Assembly: GCF_001653515.1 (NCBI RefSeq) | Contig: NZ_LYOY01000040.1 | Span: forward strand, 1,116,001-1,180,000 | From: Streptomyces sp. ERV7 | GTDB lineage: Bacteria > Actinomycetota > Actinomycetes > Streptomycetales > Streptomycetaceae | Length of the DNA: 64,000 nucleotides | Direction: 5' to 3' | Made by a program: the position numbers and the translations under genes | In this document: piece after piece, positions 59,908 to 64,000 of the stretch | Layout of the letters: every line of letters begins with the position of its first letter | Position numbering within the stretch: position 1 is the first letter of the stretch | Notes under the pieces: model-generated | Database searches by the model: none | Told to the model about the DNA's origin: nothing | What the model saw: the letters and a program-made list of their open reading frames with translations, nothing else

Positions 59908-59947
59908 CGAAAGGGCCGCACCCCCGGTGCGGGGTGCGGCCCTTTCG
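59908..59947. terminator. Terminator after purNH
   Basis: 17-bp perfect stem (59908-59924 / 59931-59947) between purH and the converging gene that ends at 59967. Confidence 0.92.
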
Positions 59948-59966
59948 CCGGCGTTCGCGAAGTGGA

Positions 59967-60596
59967 TCAGTAGCGCGGTCGGTTGAACCAGGCGCTGCCG
60001 TCGCGGGTCATCATGGCCGCCGCCATGATGCCGCCGAAGGCCATCCACAGGAACGCCCAGATCAGGCCGCCCGAGGAGTCGTTGTTGGCGGAGCCGACCA
60101 GGGCGAGCACGCCGACCACGGCGCCCAGGATGCCGTAGACCATCGTCGTGATGCGGACGCCCTGGCGGCCCTTGGACAGCCGTACGCCGAGCGTGATCGA
60201 CAGCGCGGTCAGGCCGAAGAAGACCAGCGCGAAGACGACCATGATTCCGGCGGCGGCGTGGCCGATGTCACCGAACGGGGTGTCGCCGAAGGTGTCGTCC
60301 GACTTGTTGGAGACGTCGTTGGCCGCGGCCCCGATGAACAGGAACAGGAAGCCGATCAGCACCTGGACGGCGCCCACGATGAACAGGAAGACGCGGGCGG
60401 TCTGCATCAGGCCCGGCATCTGCGGCGGCATCACCATGCCGCCGGGGTAGGCCGGGTAGCCCGGCGGCTGCTGCGGGTAGCCGTACGCCTGCTGCGGGGG
60501 CACGCCCTGGGGGGCGGCCGGGTAGCCGTAGCCGGGCGGTGCCTGCGGCGGCGGGGGTGCCTGGCCGTACGGGTTGTTCGGGTCGCCGAAGCTCAT
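59967..60596 (-). CDS. Four-helix membrane protein with Pro/Tyr/Gly-rich N terminus
   Basis: 209 residues. The first 65 are Pro/Gly/Tyr/Gln-rich (NPYGQAPPPPQAPPGYGYP), then four membrane segments at about 68-88, 112-134, 146-163 and 175-193. The layout is that of many Streptomyces tail-rich membrane proteins of unknown function. ATG 60596 with GGAGGAAA upstream. The 206 bp between this start and folD hold both promoters. Confidence 0.82.
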   Translation of the reverse strand: MSFGDPNNPYGQAPPPPQAPPGYGYPAAPQGVPPQQAYGYPQQPPGYPAYPGGMVMPPQMPGLMQTARVFLFIVGAVQVLIGFLFLFIGAAANDVSNKSDDTFGDTPFGDIGHAAAGIMVVFALVFFGLTALSITLGVRLSKGRQGVRITTMVYGILGAVVGVLALVGSANNDSSGGLIWAFLWMAFGGIMAAAMMTRDGSAWFNRPRY

Positions 60597-60802
60597 GGCG
60601 GGTTTCCTCCGTTGTTCCGTGCGGGGACGACGCGGCCCGAGCGGAGGAAAGGTGATGTGTGAGCGGTTCGCCCCCCGGCACTGCCCGCGGTACTGCACGG
60701 ATCATCGTTCTAAACGAGACATAAGTTTGTCCAGCCGGAAGCTGGATGTGTTGTGCAAGTGCAACTTGGGCGATCATGAGTCGCCCTGGAAGAATGGGAA
60801 AC

Positions 60803-61663
60803 ATGACCGCCCAGATTCTCGATGGCAAGGCCACCGCCGCAGCGATCAAGTCCGATCTGGCCGTCCGCGTGGCGGCCCTGAAGGAGAAGGGGATCCGCCC
60901 CGGTCTCGGCACCGTCCTGGTCGGTGAGGACCCCGCCAGCCAGAAGTACGTGGCGGGCAAGCACCGCGACTGCGCCGAGGTGGGCATCGCCTCCATCCAG
61001 CGCGAACTGCCCGCCACCGCCACGCAGGAGGAGATCGAGGCGGTCGTCCGGGAGCTGAACGAGGACCCGGAGTGCACCGGCTACATCGTCCAACTCCCGC
61101 TCCCCAAGGGCATCGACGAGAACCGCATCCTGACGCTGATGGACCCGGCCAAGGACGCGGACGGGCTGCACCCGACCAACCTCGGCCGCCTGGTGCTCAA
61201 CGAGCCCGGCCCGCTGCCCTGCACGCCGTACGGGGTGATCCAGCTGCTGCGCGAGCACGGTGTGGAGATCAACGGCGCCGAGGTCGTGGTGATCGGCCGC
61301 GGTGTCACCATCGGGCGCACGATGCCGCTGCTGCTGACCCGCCGCTCCGAGAACGCGACCGTGACGCAGTGCCACACCGGCACCCGTGACCTCGCCGCCC
61401 ATCTGCGCCGGGCCGACATCATCGTGGCCGCCGCCGGGGTGCCGCACCTGGTCAAGCCCGAGGACGTCAAGCCGGGCGTGGCCGTCCTCGACGTCGGCGT
61501 CAGCCGGGACGAGAACGGCAAGATCGTCGGAGACGTGCACCCCGGGGTCGCCGAGGTGGCGGGCTGGATCTCGCCCAACCCGGGTGGCGTCGGCCCGATG
61601 ACCCGCGCCCAGCTGCTGGTCAACGTCGTCGAAGCGGCGGAGCGCGGCGCGTCCGCGAGCTGA
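60803..61663 (+). CDS. folD: Bifunctional methylene-THF dehydrogenase/methenyl-THF cyclohydrolase
   Basis: 286 residues. Interconverts 5,10-methylene-THF and 10-formyl-THF. Family motifs: YVAGKHRDCAEVGI with the catalytic Lys (about 55), GYIVQLPLPKGID (about 93-105), NADP-binding VVIGRGVTIGRTMPLLL and the end PNPGGVGPMTRAQLLVNVV. ATG 60803 preceded by GGGAA. A few codons of a following gene remain at 61682. Confidence 0.96.
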   Translation: MTAQILDGKATAAAIKSDLAVRVAALKEKGIRPGLGTVLVGEDPASQKYVAGKHRDCAEVGIASIQRELPATATQEEIEAVVRELNEDPECTGYIVQLPLPKGIDENRILTLMDPAKDADGLHPTNLGRLVLNEPGPLPCTPYGVIQLLREHGVEINGAEVVVIGRGVTIGRTMPLLLTRRSENATVTQCHTGTRDLAAHLRRADIIVAAAGVPHLVKPEDVKPGVAVLDVGVSRDENGKIVGDVHPGVAEVAGWISPNPGGVGPMTRAQLLVNVVEAAERGASAS

Positions 61664-61681
61664 CCGGAAAGGGACCGAGGC

Positions 61682-61715
61682 ATGGACGCCGACACGAGTA
61701 CGGGGGACGGCGGCA
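61682..61715 (+). pseudogene. Start of the gene that normally follows folD, lost after about 12 codons
   Basis: GGGACCGAGGC then ATG GAC GCC GAC ACG AGT ACG GGG GAC: a good start region, 19 bp after folD, where Streptomyces usually has a DUF3017 membrane protein gene (and further on mdh). The frame then runs antisense into the EamA transporter gene near 61716. Confidence 0.55.
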
Positions 61716-62449
61716 CCGGTGGGGACGATCGTCTCGCCCAGCACCATCCCCGCCGTCGCCGTCGTCACCGACCCCCGCTGCAGCGCCGACGTCAGCAGCA
61801 GGAACGCCGCACCCCCGCCCAGCAGCAGCGCGTACAGCGCCGGATTGGCGAGGTCGAAGGAGTCGATGAGCCGCACCGCGACCTCCACCACGCCGAACCC
61901 GCACCCCGCCCCGAGCCCGAGGACCAGGGCCCGAGCCCGGCCGGGCAGCCGCCCGGCGACCGCCCCGGCCAGCAGGATCGCCGCCGCGACCGCGAGCAGC
62001 GCCCAGGGCAGCGCGGCGGGCCCGTCCTCGTGCCCCTCCTCGCCGGACGCGAGTCCCAGCATCGCGAGCCCGGCGCAGACGACCCCGACCGCCGCCCACT
62101 CCGTACCGGAGAGCCGCACGGCGAGGACCCGCGCCGCGACCACCGCCGTCACCGCGAGCGACGCGGCCAGCGCCGCCCCGACCGCGTAGATCGGGACCGC
62201 CCGCAGCGCCACGATCTGGAGCACGAACCCCAGCCCGTCGAGACCGAGCCCGGCGACGTAACGCCACTGCCGCACGGCCCGCAGCAGCAGCGCGGGATCG
62301 ACCCCGGCATCCCCGGACCCGGACCCGGACCCGGACCCGGACCCGGATCCCGAGGGCCCGGACGCCGCCCGGGCCGCCACGGCCTGCAGAACCGTCGCGG
62401 TGCCGTAGCAGACCGCCGACCCCAGCGCGCAGATCATCCCAAAGAGCAC
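61716..62449 (-). pseudogene. EamA/DMT-family transporter, 3' end lost
   Basis: From GTG 62449 about 245 codons encode a drug/metabolite transporter-like protein with hydrophobic segments at about 3-20, 58-76, 80-103, 108-125, 140-158, 172-190, 199-218, ending MVLGETI near 61722. The usual last one or two helices are absent; the frame runs on, antisense to folD, to a stop near 60710. A (GGACCC)x5 repeat codes for a Ser-Gly tract near the N terminus (about 33-48). Probably inactive. Confidence 0.65.
62315..62344. repeat. Five tandem copies of GGACCC
   Basis: Hexanucleotide repeat in the EamA gene coding for alternating Gly/Ser. In-frame expansion or contraction would not change the frame. Confidence 0.85.
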
Positions 62450-62582
62450 AGACGGACTGTAATGGAAGGGAGTTCAGGGGGCGGGAGCGAGCGGATTCTC
62501 CGTCCGGGATGGCCGGGAACTAGGGTGTGGCCGGTTCACGTCCCAGACATACGTACGAGATCGCGACGGGGGAGGCCCACAC

Positions 62583-62939
62583 ATGCGCAGATTCCGGTCC
62601 ACAACAGTGGTGCTCGGCGGCATGGGGGTGCTCGCCGCCACGCTGACGGCGTGCTCCAGCGAGCCGGACCGCCGCTGCGTCGACCCCGTCTCGCGCCAGG
62701 AACTCCCCAAGTACGAGTGCAAGAGCGGCGGCAACGGCTCGTACTACTACGGCGGCTACACCCGTAACGGCATCGTCTACGGCGGCTCCTTCAACCGCTC
62801 CGGATCCGGATCCTCCACCTCCGCCGGCACCTCCGCCGGCACTTCCTCCGGCACCTCGGGTTCCGCCTCCTCATCCGGCTCCTCCGGCGGCGTCGACCGG
62901 GGCGGCTTCGGCGGCCACTCCGGGTCGAGCGGCGGCTGA
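62583..62939 (+). CDS. Small lipoprotein upstream of a GspS-like gene
   Basis: 118 residues. Signal peptide with lipobox LTAC (Cys24), three more Cys in the first third (C32, C46), a Tyr/Gly-rich part (GSYYYGGYTRNGIVYGG) and a Ser/Thr/Gly-rich C terminus. Pairing with the ATP-grasp gene 3 bp downstream resembles the ygiB-ygiC pair of E. coli; the lipoprotein is probably the envelope partner. Confidence 0.78.
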   Translation: MRRFRSTTVVLGGMGVLAATLTACSSEPDRRCVDPVSRQELPKYECKSGGNGSYYYGGYTRNGIVYGGSFNRSGSGSSTSAGTSAGTSSGTSGSASSSGSSGGVDRGGFGGHSGSSGG

Positions 62940-62942
62940 CGG

Positions 62943-64000
62943 ATGCAGCGGCACCGCATCGACCCGCGCCCCGGCTGGCAGCAGACCGTCGAGGCCCAGG
63001 GCCTGATCTACCCCCTCACCCGCTACCCGGACGACTCGCTGCGCCCGTACTGGGACGAGAGCGCGTACTACTCCTTCAGCCTCCCGGAAGTCGAGGCGCT
63101 GGAGGAGGTCGTCGAGGAGCTGCACGGGATGTGCCTGGCCGCGGCGGCGCACATCGTCGAGCGGAACCGTTTCGCGGACCTCGGGATCACCGACCCGGCG
63201 CTCGCCGCCCGGGTGGCCGAGTCCTGGCACCGCCGCTCCGAACTCCCGTCCCTCTACGGCCGTTTCGACCTGTGCTACGACGGTGCGGGCCCGGCCAGGA
63301 TGCTGGAGTACAACGCCGACACCCCCACCTCGCTGGTCGAGGCGGCGAGCCCGCAGTGGTTCTGGATGGAGGAACGCTTCCCCGGCGCCGACCAGTGGAA
63401 CTCGCTCCACGAACGCCTGATCGCCGCCTGGAAGCGGCAGGCCCCGCTGCTCCCGCCCGGCCCGCTCCACTTCGCCCACTCGGACGACGACGAGCTCGGC
63501 GAGGACCTGATGACCGTCGCGTATCTGCGCGAGACGGCCGAGCAGGCGGGCATCGAGACGGAGGCGCTCTCGGTGGAGCGGATCGGCTGGGACGGGCTGA
63601 CCGGCCGCTTCGTCGACGACCGCCTCCGGTTCATCCGCAGCTGCTTCAAGCTCTACCCGTGGGAGTGGCTGACCACGGACCGGTTCGCCCCGCACGTCCT
63701 GGAGACCCTGGACAACGGCGGCGGCACCGGCAGTACCTGCTGGATCGAGCCCGCCTGGAAGATGCTGCTCTCCAACAAGGCGCTGCTGGCGATCCTGTGG
63801 GAGCTGTACCCCGGCCACCCGAACCTGCTCCCGGCGTATCTGGACGGCCCGCGCGAGCTGGCCGGAAGCGGCGGATACGTCTCCAAGCCGCTGCTCGGCC
63901 GGGAGGGCGCCGGGGTGCGGATCCACGCCCCGGGCGCGCCGCCCGTCCTGCGCGACGAACCCGCCTGCTACCAGGCCCTCTCCCCGCTCCCGGACTTCGA
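62943..64000 (+). CDS. Glutathionylspermidine synthase-like ATP-grasp protein, 3' end outside window
   Basis: Open frame without stop up to the window end (352 codons). It begins MQRHRIDPRPGWQQTVEAQG. GspS preATP-grasp features are YGRFDLCYDGAGPARMLEYNADTPT in outline, PAWKMLLSNKALLAILW and GGYVSKPLLGREGAGV, which is the nucleotide-binding loop. Proteins of this family (YgiC/YjfC) ligate an amine to a peptide carboxyl; the true substrate is unknown. Spacing of 3 bp to the lipoprotein gene indicates an operon. Confidence 0.88.
   Translation, partial: MQRHRIDPRPGWQQTVEAQGLIYPLTRYPDDSLRPYWDESAYYSFSLPEVEALEEVVEELHGMCLAAAAHIVERNRFADLGITDPALAARVAESWHRRSELPSLYGRFDLCYDGAGPARMLEYNADTPTSLVEAASPQWFWMEERFPGADQWNSLHERLIAAWKRQAPLLPPGPLHFAHSDDDELGEDLMTVAYLRETAEQAGIETEALSVERIGWDGLTGRFVDDRLRFIRSCFKLYPWEWLTTDRFAPHVLETLDNGGGTGSTCWIEPAWKMLLSNKALLAILWELYPGHPNLLPAYLDGPRELAGSGGYVSKPLLGREGAGVRIHAPGAPPVLRDEPACYQALSPLPDF

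Overview
The window is chromosomal DNA from a high-GC actinomycete, almost certainly a Streptomyces. Evidence: very high GC at third codon positions, frequent GTG starts, and a gene order (groES-groEL1, whiD/bldM, an shbA-like sigma gene, guaB-guaB3, glpD, a cluster of Ser/Thr kinases, guaA, pcrA, sucCD, purNH, folD) that matches the conserved core of Streptomyces chromosomes. I see no rRNA, tRNA, CRISPR array, insertion sequence or phage gene.

Layout. 0-2 kb: end of groES and complete groEL1. 2-6 kb: small metabolic and regulatory genes (SnoaL/ABM fusion, a gene remnant, SDR, MOSC, LysR). 6-8.3 kb: developmental regulators WhiD, BldM (with a recognisable sigma-BldN promoter) and an ShbA-like ECF sigma factor. 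8.4-11.4 kb: guaB and guaB3, separated by a perfect 111-bp tandem duplication that carries the guaB terminator and the guaB3 start. 11.4-16.4 kb: a membrane protein, a nucleotide-sugar dehydrogenase lacking its catalytic cysteine, glpD and a serine hydrolase. 16.6-23.3 kb: four Ser/Thr kinase genes; the second is a truncated pseudokinase ending in a 58-bp perfect inverted repeat that folds onto the start of the third. 23.4-26.9 kb: succinate-semialdehyde dehydrogenase and a GMC oxidoreductase. 26.9-28.3 kb: an RNA-rich gap (6C-like RNA and another structured transcript), then a chorismate mutase under what looks like Phe/Tyr leader-peptide attenuation. 28.3-36.6 kb: guaA, class II aldolase, membrane proteins, DoxX, a PspC protein and a PspC-type two-component pair. 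36.7-40.5 kb: an accessory WXG-type three-gene module. 40.7-44.8 kb: an esterase and two NlpC/P60 genes, one frameshifted by a 17-bp duplication. 45-47.5 kb: pcrA. 47.6-54.2 kb: an M23 peptidase and a SWIM/MoxR/DUF5682/VWA system whose two divergent promoters both match the RecA-NDp (PafBC) DNA-damage promoter. 54.4-61.7 kb: sucCD, purNH and folD. 61.7-64 kb: a truncated EamA transporter, a lipoprotein and the start of a glutathionylspermidine-synthase-like gene.

Functionally the window combines central metabolism (purine synthesis by purN, purH, guaB, guaA; TCA succinyl-CoA synthetase; one-carbon FolD), sporulation control (WhiD, BldM, possibly ShbA and the kinases) and cell-wall/envelope functions (NlpC/P60, M23, serine hydrolase). 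An unusual property is the number of sequence scars: a tandem duplication of 111 bp, one of 17 bp, a 58-bp foldback, and at least three places where the end of one gene runs directly into the beginning or inside of another. They are either real micro-rearrangements or assembly faults; raw reads across each junction would decide.
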